Source: Pyrenula massariospora (taxonomy: Eukaryota > Ascomycota > Eurotiomycetes > Pyrenulales > Pyrenulaceae). From it: a stretch of DNA of 64,000 nucleotides. Made by a program: the position numbers and the translations under genes. Below are positions 10,841-21,193 of this stretch, piece after piece. Within the stretch, counting starts at the first letter, position 1. Each line of letters opens with the position of its first letter. The stretch spans positions 372,001 through 436,000 of the forward strand of contig JAGFMI010000023.1 in NCBI GenBank assembly GCA_021030905.1. Direction: 5' to 3'. The notes under the pieces are model-generated. The model did not search any database and was not told the origin of the DNA. It saw only the letters and a program-made list of their open reading frames with translations.

Positions 10841-13068
10841 TCAAGCAACCATGTAACTTGCTCTCCACCTCTCAAACCCACCCTTCTTCTTCACCACGCC
10901 TTCGCCCTTCTCATTCAATTCACTTTTCCTGTCTCCCCTCCCCTCCACTGCGCCCTCGCTATCAATCTCTCCGTCGTAGCCGATCGCCCTTAACCACTCC
11001 GGATCAATGTTCTCCACTCTGAGGTACGGACTCGGATCCCCATTTTCGACCATTTCCCTCGTAGTACCCATACCTAGGTAGCTCCACGGTCCTTTACCAG
11101 GGAGATAGGTGATGTCGAAGTCCTCGTAGCGCGGGGTTCCAATAGCTCGGATGTAGTGCAGGGAAGAGCCCGGCCAGATGGCATTTACGCGGCCAGTTTC
11201 ATTGTTCTTATACCTGGAAGATATTAAGCCAGAGTGTCTCTACTACGAGCGAGAACGGGGAGAGAGTGTGAAAATGCTTACCAAGACCGACATTCTTCCA
11301 CCCAGACTGTATGGCGGACCCACTCCTGACAATGCGCGTTGAAGGCATCTGTGACAGATTGCTTTGGCGTAAGTGAGCAGATGAATTCTGTTTGGAGTTT
11401 CTGGATCAACTGGATGGCGTATTGTGAGACGTATTGGAGAGGTCCCATAACGGATCCCTAGACAAGGTAAGCTATAGAAATGATTTCCAGATGCGTGAAA
11501 GATGCTCACATTCTCAACAGGCCAATTGGGTCCAATGAAGGTCAGAAAATTCGGAAACTCAGGAACAGCAAGCCCCATATACCCTTCTGGACAGACCTTC
11601 CACTTGTCCGCGAGGTCGACCCCGTTTTGGCCAACGATAGGAAAACGAGGTCGAAAGCTTGTGTCGAAGCCAGTGGCACAAACAATGGTGTCACATTCTC
11701 GCTCTACGCCATCTTCGCCGACAACTCCGTTCTCCGTGATCTTTGTGACGGGTGTGAAATGAACGTCGACGTTGGGCCTTTGAATGGCTATTTGCGCGAT
11801 CAGCACGCAGTATGAAATCTAGTGAACCGCGAGGCGCAGCTTACCTTGCATATAAGGATCGCCTGGGGTAATGCGGCGACACCCAACTCCGAATTTCGGC
11901 ATGAACCCTTCAAGAAGCCGCTCATCCTTGATCCATTCCGCCATTCTCTCCTTTATGATTTTTCGAACCATGTCCTGCTTGTCTGAGTTTTTGAAGAATC
12001 CCCCCCAGAGACCGTTGACTTGATCTTCAATGCTTTTAGCGTGCTCGACGAGTTCGGCCGGGTTTCGCCTCATAGACTCCTTGTGTTCGGGAGCGTACTC
12101 ATGATTTTGGCCAAAGTTGTTTGCTATTTGGACAAACCAGACTCCAGTCTATGTGCAGGGTCAGTAGACTTATCCTACATCTACTTCCCGGATTATGCCC
12201 TGAATTCTGGAGACGTACCCGGACAAACACATCCATGTGCTTGGCATGTGGCTGCATAGTTGGTACAGTCTGTATCGAGCTGGCCCCGCTACCCACAACG
12301 GCAACGCGGTCTCTCTTCCATTGCTCTTCTTGATAGTCCTTTGGCCATCTGGCAGTATGGATCACCTGACAGCCTGTCAGCATAAAGCAGAGATGCCCAG
12401 CAGAAAACGAACCTTTCCCTTGAATGTCTCCATGCCTTCAATCTTCGGCCACTTGTAATTGTTCAAAATCCCCGTGCCATGCAAGAGCAGGTGGCAATAG
12501 TCTTCAAACTCCCGGGAACTACCGTCTGAGTGTGTCTGACGAAGCTTGACTTGCCATTCACCCTTCTCTTGCTGCCAATAGCACCCAATCACCTCGGTGC
12601 GGAAGATCATATACTTCCTCAAGTTCCACACATCGCAGACTTTGTCAAGATATTTCCAAATGTCAGGGGCGTAGGAGAAGAAGCGGGGCCAGTCAGGCTA
12701 ATCACAAAGTCAATTCCAGTTCAATGAGAATAGCGAAATAAGAATTGACTAACGTTCAGCGCAAATGAATATGTATAGGCATGACTTGGAATGTCACAGC
12801 CACAGCCAGGATACCGGTTTTCCAGCCAGGTACCTCCGATATCTTCATTCTTCTCGTAGATGACATGTTCGACATTAATACATTGCTTCTGAATGTGGTA
12901 CGCATTCATGATGCCGCTAACGCCGGCGCCAATTGAGAGCACTCGGATCTTTCGAGTAGCTGGAGAGCCAAGTACAATATCTGGGATAACATACTCTCCC
13001 CTTGGCACACCATTTGCAGCATAGCCATCAGTAGAGTATGAATGTAGTGAGTCGATGTCTGGGGCCAT
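10841..13068 (-). CDS. Baeyer-Villiger-type FAD/NADPH monooxygenase
   Basis: Seven minus-strand exons (12754-13068, 12413-12697, 12219-12365, 11845-12148, 11510-11787, 11282-11457, 10841-11213) join in frame to 625 residues. An FAD Rossmann motif (SIGAGVSG) lies near residue 46. The Baeyer-Villiger fingerprint [12 protein letters not shown] sits at about 197-208, created across an intron. A second dinucleotide motif ([10 protein letters not shown]) follows for NADPH. Further family blocks are [10 protein letters not shown] and [15 protein letters not shown]. Such enzymes insert oxygen next to a ketone or oxidise heteroatoms. The substrate cannot be told from sequence. No polyketide or terpene enzyme is adjacent, so a role in a secondary-metabolite cluster is not supported. 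Every intron has GT-AG ends and all phases agree, so the model is good. Confidence 0.92.
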
Positions 13069-14185
13069 GATAAGGGGCGATCCAAAAGTCCGTGATTTGT
13101 AGGACAGAATGAAACAGAAGTGACAGTTCTACGGAAGAGAAACAAAACAGAAAGACAGCTTCAAGAAAGGTCAACAATGAGGGGGAGGCAGGGAATAACC
13201 GAAAGCAGGCGCCCCCGCGTAGGAAGTCAATGCCGGGCAGATCTCTGCTTTTCACACTGCGATCTAAATGAGACACGACTTCATCATGCATTGCTTGCCT
13301 TAAGGACGGCCCGGGTGCTGCCGGGGCATCACCATTGATTGCAGAGATCTTGAAAGCCGCCGAGAAAAGCTTCTATCATGTTGCAAGGGAAAGGTGATGG
13401 CTGCTATGACGTTGGGAATTGAGACCAATTAGAAGATTGCAGTTGCGAGAGTTGGGTGTCATGGGAGGCATGGAGAAGTGGGGTTTGAGGGCAACACGAA
13501 GACTGCCCGAGGTCGAGTCGAAGATGCATCTTGGCATGTACCGTACCTCCCACGTAACGTGGTTGATCCTCCGAAGATACTCCAGAATGTTGACTCGTTT
13601 CGGATTGCCACTCGATCACGTCGGTGAGATTAGGATAGCCTCCAAGCATGCGGATTCATATGAAGTATTTATGGCATCCAGAAAACATTGAGATTGTCCG
13701 CGCTTCGGCTCGCCGCTTATTGGACCAATGAACGACCCGCTTTCCAGAAAGGGGCATATGCTTTCAACAAATTGATCGACTCGGGCCCCTTAGTCCAAGT
13801 CGGAACGAACGGAAGGAACAGGCACTAGCTACCGATGGGGCGAGTGGAAGGCGGTTGTAGTCATTATCAGAAAGGCTATTTCTCCGAAGGATTCACTTAT
13901 GATGAAAGTTAATAATGGATCCTTCCTTGTCCCGTTAGGATGCTACGATGCGAACGGTTTCAAGGAGTAAGAAGACGACCTCCATCAAGGGCCTCCGAAC
14001 GGGGCTCTAAAACAGTGTTCCAACTACGACCTTGCTTTTATCTCTATTTGAATGCTGTCGATCTCAAACGCCGTGAAATACATGCATTATTGCACAGTCG
14101 TACTCATCGGCCTCTCAACGAGACTAGCAAATTAAGTAGCCATGGCATACATGTCATAGTATTGACCATTATATATCGTGGCACT
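13069..14185. other. Intergenic, no gene seen
   Basis: Promoter side of the monooxygenase and 3' side of the beta-glucosidase. Short frames only, with no family motif. Confidence 0.45.
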
Positions 14186-17074
14186 CTAGAACGAACCTTC
14201 TAATTGTATATCCTTCGAATGCTTTCCAATAAATATCCTGAACTCATCTTTGACAGGAAGAACCCAATTCTGCTGGACGACTGACCAGTAACTCAGATCT
14301 TTTCGAGTTAGATATAATTCAACAGCAACTTCCTCACCGGCTTCAAGTTCAACTTTTTCAAAGTTCCGTAACACCCTAGCCGGAGAACCTATCTGCTCGT
14401 TGGTCGCAGGCTCTTGGATGTTCGGCGGAAAAGAAACGTAAACCTGAACGACTTCTTGGCCCTTTCGTGATCCTGTATTCTTCACTTTCAGGCCAATTTT
14501 GACCATGGGGTCGTAGAGGGATGGGTTGCCACCCTCGCCTCCTCCTGCGGCCGATGGTTTCCTTGCAATTAGGTAGCCTTTTGGGTACGGATACCGACCG
14601 GATTTAATATCTTTGATGCTATTTAGATACGAGTAGACATATTTTGGTATCCTGCGTAGTACATCAGGAAACACGGCTTCTTGTGGGTATGGAATCGTCG
14701 AGTCAAAGTCGGGAGGAGGTAAATCTGCAGGTCTCGGAGCTGGTAAGGCTGTCTTTTCCTTCATAGGTGTCACGACGACATCAGACCACTCAAAAGTGGT
14801 ATAGGAAAGCCCGAATCCAAAGTGGTATCTTGGTGCGATTCCTTGCTGCTCAAAATGGCGATAATCGATGTAGAGCTCTTCGTCAAAATTCTGCTGTGGA
14901 ACTATACCATTAGGGTAATAGAGAATTTGACCACCAGGTCCATAGTCTTCTAAGCTCTTGCCGTTGGTGTAAGGCAATCGGCCACTAGCGTCTACGTCTC
15001 CAAAAAGGACATCCACCAAGGCGTTACCGCTCTCTTCTCCTGGAAGATGTGCAAACACGATTGCCTTAACTTTCGGATTGTCTGCAAAGGGTTCGACAAT
15101 CACTGGACCGACTGAATGAATCACAACCACCACGCTTCCACCACAGCCAGTGATAACATCTTGAACAAGTTTTTCACCGCCGTTTTGCAAATTAAGGTCG
15201 TTTCGATCGCCGCGCATGCCTTTATAGGAGATGTAACCCTCGCCAGAATCTGCGTTAGCAAAAGCAATGCACAAATCTTGACTCCCCAACTCTGTCATCT
15301 TCTGCGGCGGAATTTCATTTTCTAAATGGCTGACTATGGTGACTGCTTCTTCGTCGAAAGCTTCCTTTAACGCCGAGGATGGATCGGATAAAAATGGGTA
15401 TTCGACTGACCCGGATCCCCACCCCTGAGCCAACGTCCCTGAATCGCATCCACGGTCTTCACAGGAGTTAGGGTCGCTGCCTGTCCTAGCGTCTTCACCG
15501 TAAATACCAACCTCATATTTTCCACCTTTCTTCTGACCACCCGTCCTCGACAAAGGTAATGTAGAGTCTTCATTCTTGACAAGTACAATGCCCTCGGCGG
15601 CAACTTGTCGGGCGATAACGCTGTGGTGCTCAATTCCTGCATCCTTGTCTGCTAACTGAGCGTCGACGAATTGATTCACCACGGCCTTTTCCGTGTTATT
15701 GCTGCTGCCTGGATGAAGTAACCCTTCCTTTTTATTCGTCCAAGATGAGAAGTTTGGGCCCTCTGGAAGTTGCCACTTATCTTGGCTCATCTGGTACCAC
15801 GCTGCAACTATTCTTGTTACCATGTCGTTCAGTCTCTCCATCGGGAGAGAGCCATTCAATGTAGCAAGCGTCAGCTCCGGTCCAAAGTATGACTTTCCGT
15901 CTGCCCAATATTTGCCGTCGCCGGGCATAGACATGTCGAGTCCCGCAAGACTGCTTGCGACACCACTCCTCTGCGCCAACCAGTCTGATTGCACGAAGCC
16001 TTGAAACCCAAGCTCATCTTTGAGAATACCATTCAAAAGCCAGGAGTTGCCACAAGCGTAGGAATTGTTGACCATTTGATAGGAGCACATGACAGAGCCC
16101 ACTCCCGCTCGAACGGCTTCTGCAAATGGCCACATGTAAAGTTCGTGCATTGTCCGGTCGTTGATATTTGCGGACATAGCATTTGGTAGACCCCACTCAA
16201 AGCTCTGCCTGAAATGCTCCTGCTCTTGACCAACCAGGTGCTTTGCAGTAGCGATGACACCCTGCTCTTGTATGCCTAAGACCGTCTCGTAACTGGCGAT
16301 GCCTTGCAAGACAGGGTCGGCGCCAAAGCCTTCCCAGTTGCGTCCGCCTGCCGGCATCCTTCCTAAAGGGCCCATACAAGGGCCGAGTAGTACGTTAACA
16401 CCTTTCCGCCGCGCTTCTCTTCCATGTGCTGCGCCCCGAGCATGCATGAGCTTCCTGTTCCATGTCGCGCCAGTCGTGATACCAGCTGGAAACGCCGTGA
16501 TATGGTCAGCAAATCTGATGCCTAATGGACCGTCCTGCAAACACAAAGCTGGAAAGCCGACATCATTCGCAGGGCTCGTGTTCCCAACGCAGAGATCCAT
16601 CTTCCAGCCCACCCCGCTTGTGATATTGACTTTTGAAATTAGGGACATTTTCTCCACTAGCGCCTGCGCTTTGTTGTAGCTGTCTTGCCATGACTGGAGA
16701 GTGCCTCCCCGAGGCGATGGATACCACGGCGGCGACAAGCCGTCTTGCGGAGCGCTTTTGTAGACCCAGAAGCCGCCAGCGGAAATTGCAGAAATGAGCG
16801 CAACAATCACTGCAAGGGTGAGTAAGAGACAGAATTTAGAGGGTCGACAGCAGATTAAACTCCATATTGACCGACGTCTGCTAGCACTGAAGCCAAGCTG
16901 GTCGTATGCTTTTGCTGCAGGAGCTTTGCTGTGTCTTGATCGGGTTCCCGATTTGGTGGTCAATTCGATACCTGATCCGGTGGAGGAGAACTCGTCGCTG
17001 CTGTCAAAGTCTAGAGAATCCCGGAGAGGAACACCCTCATTTTTCTGGAGGAGAGCGTCGCGAGAATTCTCCAT
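14186..17074 (-). CDS. GH3 beta-glucosidase with N-terminal membrane anchor
   Basis: A single open frame of 962 residues without introns. Residues 1-80 are polar and cytosolic in character. Residues about 81-105 form one transmembrane segment (FCLLLTLAVIVALISAISAG), so it looks like a type II membrane protein rather than a freely secreted enzyme. The GH3 N domain follows: LQDGPLGIRF, the KHLVGQEQEHFRQ block and the nucleophile context GFVQSDWLAQ with Asp364. The GH3 C domain (GIVLVKNEDSTLPL) and a C-terminal fibronectin-III-like domain (KVKNTGSRKGQEVVQVYVS, then VLRNFEKVEL) complete the family layout. It should remove glucose from beta-glucosides, cello-oligomers or cell-wall glucan at the cell surface. 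It is divergent from the FAD oxidase gene at 17638. Confidence 0.94.
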   Translation of the reverse strand: MENSRDALLQKNEGVPLRDSLDFDSSDEFSSTGSGIELTTKSGTRSRHSKAPAAKAYDQLGFSASRRRSIWSLICCRPSKFCLLLTLAVIVALISAISAGGFWVYKSAPQDGLSPPWYPSPRGGTLQSWQDSYNKAQALVEKMSLISKVNITSGVGWKMDLCVGNTSPANDVGFPALCLQDGPLGIRFADHITAFPAGITTGATWNRKLMHARGAAHGREARRKGVNVLLGPCMGPLGRMPAGGRNWEGFGADPVLQGIASYETVLGIQEQGVIATAKHLVGQEQEHFRQSFEWGLPNAMSANINDRTMHELYMWPFAEAVRAGVGSVMCSYQMVNNSYACGNSWLLNGILKDELGFQGFVQSDWLAQRSGVASSLAGLDMSMPGDGKYWADGKSYFGPELTLATLNGSLPMERLNDMVTRIVAAWYQMSQDKWQLPEGPNFSSWTNKKEGLLHPGSSNNTEKAVVNQFVDAQLADKDAGIEHHSVIARQVAAEGIVLVKNEDSTLPLSRTGGQKKGGKYEVGIYGEDARTGSDPNSCEDRGCDSGTLAQGWGSGSVEYPFLSDPSSALKEAFDEEAVTIVSHLENEIPPQKMTELGSQDLCIAFANADSGEGYISYKGMRGDRNDLNLQNGGEKLVQDVITGCGGSVVVVIHSVGPVIVEPFADNPKVKAIVFAHLPGEESGNALVDVLFGDVDASGRLPYTNGKSLEDYGPGGQILYYPNGIVPQQNFDEELYIDYRHFEQQGIAPRYHFGFGLSYTTFEWSDVVVTPMKEKTALPAPRPADLPPPDFDSTIPYPQEAVFPDVLRRIPKYVYSYLNSIKDIKSGRYPYPKGYLIARKPSAAGGGEGGNPSLYDPMVKIGLKVKNTGSRKGQEVVQVYVSFPPNIQEPATNEQIGSPARVLRNFEKVELEAGEEVAVELYLTRKDLSYWSVVQQNWVLPVKDEFRIFIGKHSKDIQLEGSF

Positions 17075-17637
17075 CGGGAGGGGTTCTCCAGGTCGTCAAA
17101 TTTGAGGCTGCTACCACAGAGTCAATTGACGTAGTAGAGCGCTAAAGCTTTGCCTACATCGGAGTTTGTCGGAGGTAACATCACTCCAGATTGGCCAGGA
17201 GCCAGCTTCAGTGTCATAAGGTGCCCTGGGGCAGCTAGGGTCTGTTCCGCAACAAAGTCTATCTCTAAGTCTCGAATCATGTCGCGTGGAGGGAGGCGGG
17301 GAAGCTTAGGAGAAAGATGGAGGACCTGTCCAGCGATCAAGAATGGACAGATGTTCTATTGCCGCGGTGAGTCTTCTGAAGTCTAACAAGATCGGAATCC
17401 TGATTTTCATTTCATTGCAGGACGTGCTGTGGACATAACTTTGGCTTGCAAAGCTCTTTACGACAAATGAGTGAAAGGTTCGGTACAAAGCTCAAGGACA
17501 GCTATTCAAGCAGGTCATCAGAATCAACGGTCGATCAACCGGCGTTCGATCAATCCTGATCTAGGTCTTGGATAGATTCCATATCTCCGCCAAAGGTATA
17601 CCCGTTCTGTCAAGAATTGAGCTTTTTGCGAGCTGCG
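17075..17637. promoter_or_regulatory. Shared promoter interval of two divergent genes
   Basis: These 563 bases separate the start codons of the GH3 gene (minus) and the FAD oxidase gene (plus), so they must contain both promoters. I see no clear TATA pair or named operator. The divergent layout alone does not prove co-regulation. Confidence 0.4.
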
Positions 17638-18984
17638 ATGGCAACCTCTACTCCTAATGGCGACCAAAACCACCACTCTTCTATTCTCATCCTTGGTGCT
17701 GGCATCTTCGGAACCTCGACTGCATACCACCTCGCTCAAACACACCCCAAACCCAGCAGCATCACTGTTCTCGACCGCGCCCCATTCCCATCACCCCGCG
17801 CTGCATCTTCAGACATCAATAAGATTGTCCGGGCAGACTACACATCAGCCTTCTATATGGCCCTTGCATACGAAGCTATGGATGCATGGGCTTCATGGCC
17901 GATATTACATGACTTCTATCACCGGACAGGATGGGTCATGGTCGATGAGAAGGGTAGTGATCTGGCGGAGAGAATCAGGAAGAATTTCCGAGAGAGTGGT
18001 CGAGAAGACGAGAGCAAAGACATTAGCTTAGAGGATATTAAGACTGAGTGGGATGGTGTCTTCAAGGAGTTGGATACCACCCATTATGACAAAGCGTACG
18101 TGAATCCAAGTGCTGGCTGGTGCGACGCAAGCCTAGCTGTCGAGGCTATGATGCACGAGGCGACATCAAAAGGTATCAACTACGCAGTTGGCGAGGTAGC
18201 TGAGCTCCTCCCTTCTTCTGATAATGCCTCCCTTCAATCGGTTAAAACAACGGATAACCGAACATTTACCTTCGACAAACTTCTTCTCTGTACCGGTGCA
18301 TGGACGCCGTGGCTCATGGATCCTCTTGAGTCACGTCTGAAGATCCCAGAATATGACAGCATCCACCGCCAAATCTCAAGTGCCGGAGTTTGCACGACCG
18401 CCTACAAGGTTTCCTCAGAAGAAGACCTGAACCACTTCTCACAGATGCCCGTCCTTATTTATGGTGCCAAAGGCGAAGCGATGCCTCCAAACCGTGATGG
18501 CCTACTTAAACTTACGAACGCCAGCACATTTACGAATCCTCAACGTCACCCTACAACTGGACGCGTGATCTCGATACCCACGATAGACCAGTATCATGTT
18601 CCCTCAGATCTCACAACCCAATGCATTACCCTCGTCACCTCTCGGATCCCCCGACTTGTTTACAACCACCATACGGTCGAAGAATGGCGTCTTTGCTGGG
18701 ACGCTGTATCCCCAGACCAGAACCAGCTCATCGCAAGACATCCCGATCCCCGGCTAAGCAATATGTATCTGGCGACGGCTGGATCGTTTCACAGTTGGAA
18801 GTTTTTGCCAGTAATTGGAAAGTATGTGGTCAATGTGCTGGAGGGAAAGTCGAACGGGGAGGAGAAGGATAGGGCTTGGGAATGGAAGAGGGAATGGTCC
18901 AAGAGAGGAGTTCACGAAAAGATATCACCAAAGGGCACCTTGGGAGACTTCGTAAGTACGGGAGATCAGCCCTTGAGTTCATGA
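17638..18984 (+). CDS. FAD-dependent amine/amino-acid oxidase, sarcosine/fructosyl-amino-acid oxidase family
   Basis: A single exon gives 448 residues from the ATG at 17638. An N-terminal FAD Rossmann motif (ILILGAGIFGTSTAYHLA) is followed by a DAO-fold body: SSDINKIVRADYTSAFY, TGWVMVDEKG, LLLCTGAWTPWLM and a C-terminal NMYLATAGSFHSWKFLPVIGKYV that closes over the flavin. The Ser-Phe-His-Ser-Trp-Lys-Phe segment is typical of mould saccharopine, pipecolate and fructosyl-amino-acid oxidases, where the flavin may be covalently held by a Cys. The substrate is a secondary amine or N-substituted amino acid, not further resolvable. No obvious PTS1 is present at the C-terminus, unlike many relatives. 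Its promoter is shared with the GH3 gene. Confidence 0.88.
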   Translation: MATSTPNGDQNHHSSILILGAGIFGTSTAYHLAQTHPKPSSITVLDRAPFPSPRAASSDINKIVRADYTSAFYMALAYEAMDAWASWPILHDFYHRTGWVMVDEKGSDLAERIRKNFRESGREDESKDISLEDIKTEWDGVFKELDTTHYDKAYVNPSAGWCDASLAVEAMMHEATSKGINYAVGEVAELLPSSDNASLQSVKTTDNRTFTFDKLLLCTGAWTPWLMDPLESRLKIPEYDSIHRQISSAGVCTTAYKVSSEEDLNHFSQMPVLIYGAKGEAMPPNRDGLLKLTNASTFTNPQRHPTTGRVISIPTIDQYHVPSDLTTQCITLVTSRIPRLVYNHHTVEEWRLCWDAVSPDQNQLIARHPDPRLSNMYLATAGSFHSWKFLPVIGKYVVNVLEGKSNGEEKDRAWEWKREWSKRGVHEKISPKGTLGDFVSTGDQPLSS

Positions 18985-19583
18985 TTTATGATTACGATAT
19001 ATGTGATTGATATGAGGAAACGGCCTGGGATGGATCACAATGCTACGTATTCCAACGAGGACAGGAAGACTGCTTTGCGACAAATTTTGGCTCGAGGTGG
19101 TCTTCATTTATGTCTTAACATCACTAAAGCTGGGACCACTGGCAATATCATTCCGCAATATCAAGACGACATCTCATCTAGGTATAACCACATACGGCAT
19201 AAGACCCTTTACCTACCTAGGCATACCGATTGTGCTCTCACAAAAGTCGACATTATCTAGAGCTAATCACAAGATCCCATCACTCCCATGTGGATCATAA
19301 TCGGGTCTACAGTGGGATAACAATTGAATGGAAAAAGGAAGTCAATATTCACGGTGGGATGACCGAATCTTTGCCCACCGCTGTCTTTTTTCCTTTTGCC
19401 CTCTCTTCTACCCCGCGCCCTCCTTAGCGGCAAGCTCGGCGAGGGGCTTGTTGCCCCTCACCGTCATATGTCTAGTTGAACAATTCATCGTGATATCATC
19501 CAGGACGCCTTTTCGGCTCTGATAACGGATCAACGTCGAGCCTGCCTAATTCCAAATCATTCTGTAAGTTCCAGAAGATACAA
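18985..19583. other. Intergenic, no gene seen
   Basis: 3' region of the FAD oxidase and promoter of the dienelactone hydrolase gene. No supported frame. Confidence 0.4.
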
Positions 19584-20576
19584 ATGCGCTTCAACCCGCT
19601 TCTAACTTCCATCAGACGCTTTCCAACGAGAATTCCCCGTCGGGCTACACGCAAAACACACTGCACGTCACAGAAATCATATCATACATCCTCGATTCTC
19701 TCCAAAATGCCTGAATACAGCAAGGCCTGTTGCACGTAAGCACCATACAACTCATCTACGCCTCTCCCCCACTCACTAACACAATCTCTTCCCTAGCATT
19801 CCCCCAGTCGTAACCTCCAATTACACTCCGAAGGGCAAATACACAGAACTTGCCGGCCTAAAAACCTACACAACAGGCCCCTCCTCCGCCAAAGACGCCA
19901 TCCTCGTCATCTTTGACATCGTAAGTAAATAAACAAATTCGGCTCTCAGCGAAGAAAACTCACGCTATACGTTTAGTTCGGCTACAAAGACCAAATCCTC
20001 CAAGGCGCCGACATCCTCGCCCACGCCGACTCGGAACACCAATACCAAGTCTTCATGCCCGATTTCTTCGAAGGCAGCCCCGCCGACGAGTCCTGGTACC
20101 CGCCCGACAACGACGAAAAGGGCAAGAAGCTCGGCGAATTCTTCGCCAACCAAGCCTCCCCGCCCAAGACCCTCGAACGCATCCCCAAGGTCGTCGACGC
20201 CGCCACCAAGGCCAGCGGCGGCGCCATCGGCAAGTGGGGCATCATCGGGTACTGCTGGGGCGGCAAGATCACCTCGCTGAGCAGCGGCGCGGGCACGCTG
20301 TTCAAGGCCGCCGTCGAGACGAGCCCCGCCATGGTTGATCCCGCCGACGCGGAAAAGGTCACGATTCCCCTGATGATGCTGGCGAGCGGCGACGAATCTG
20401 TCGATGACGTGAAGAAGTTCGAGGCCAACCTCAAGAACAAGAAGCATGTCGAGACGTTTGCGGATCAGCTGCATGGGTTTATGAGCGCGCGGGCCGACTT
20501 TAGTAACCCGGATATGAAGAAGGCGTATGAAAAGGGGTATGAGTTGGCGTTGGGCTTTTTCCATGAGCACATGTAA
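19584..20576 (+). CDS. Dienelactone hydrolase family protein, possible mitochondrial long form
   Basis: Exons 19584-19735, 19797-19920 and 19977-20576 give 291 residues. Starting at the in-frame second ATG (19707) gives 250 residues, the usual family length. The alpha/beta-hydrolase core shows the Cys-His-Asp triad of dienelactone hydrolases. The nucleophile is Cys in GYCWGGK (residue 144 of the short form). Asp is in the GDESVDD block and His in QLHGFM. The 41 residues before the second ATG are Arg/Ser/Thr-rich without acids (MRFNPLLTSIRRFPTRIPRR), as expected of a mitochondrial presequence. The family hydrolyses dienelactones or related esters. The yeast relative Aim2 has no firmly known substrate. 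Both introns are short with GT-AG ends and consistent phase. Confidence 0.88.
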
Positions 20577-21193
20577 GGGCAGGTGTTCGTACTTACAGTG
20601 CTATGCAAATGGCATTTTGTCCTTGCGTTGCGATGTGGCTGGGCGGAATCTTGCACTGATCTCTGACTTATGGGTCTAGGGATGCGGGCGCCTCGAGACT
20701 TTGACGGAAAGATGGCGTGCGATAGATCTATGAACTTTTGAGTAATGGAAGCGCTGGCATTGAATCCACGACAGTCCGAACTCAGATACCTAAATGAATG
20801 AATTAGACATGATCGAAACTTTAAAGTTCACATAAGCTCCGAAATACATTCACCTTCCACTATGCTATGCGTATAATATTTTATCTGGAGTCAGTTGCAA
20901 AGCATCTCAACGACTCTGACCATCATTTATTCCTCATCCCAAGACAGTCTAATCTAGCTGCTCTAGTACTCGTGTCCTTCAATGCTCGCCCGTCACTCCC
21001 TTAGCCAACCATCTCAGTTGAATTCCTGTCTACCAACCATTGCCCTACTCCAAAGGCCATGCATGCTGTTCCCACACATACCAACCCCGAAAACAAAGAA
21101 AAAATTCAATCACCAAATATGTCCATGAATATCTTCCAAAATAGCTCGATCTCGTGATCCATCCCCTCCATCACATCAAATGCACACAAATAT
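20577..21193. other. Intergenic between convergent genes, no gene seen
   Basis: 3' regions of the hydrolase (plus) and the lipase (minus). Nothing else is recognised. Confidence 0.4.

Noticed and set aside
10841-13068. Core of a secondary-metabolite cluster
   Set aside because: No polyketide synthase, NRPS, terpene cyclase, cytochrome P450 or pathway transcription factor is recognisable in the neighbourhood.
19965-20570. Minus-strand frame of 201 codons opposite the dienelactone hydrolase
   Set aside because: It is a shadow of the codon bias in the hydrolase exon: Gly/Ala/Val-rich, no family motif, and fully inside the real gene.
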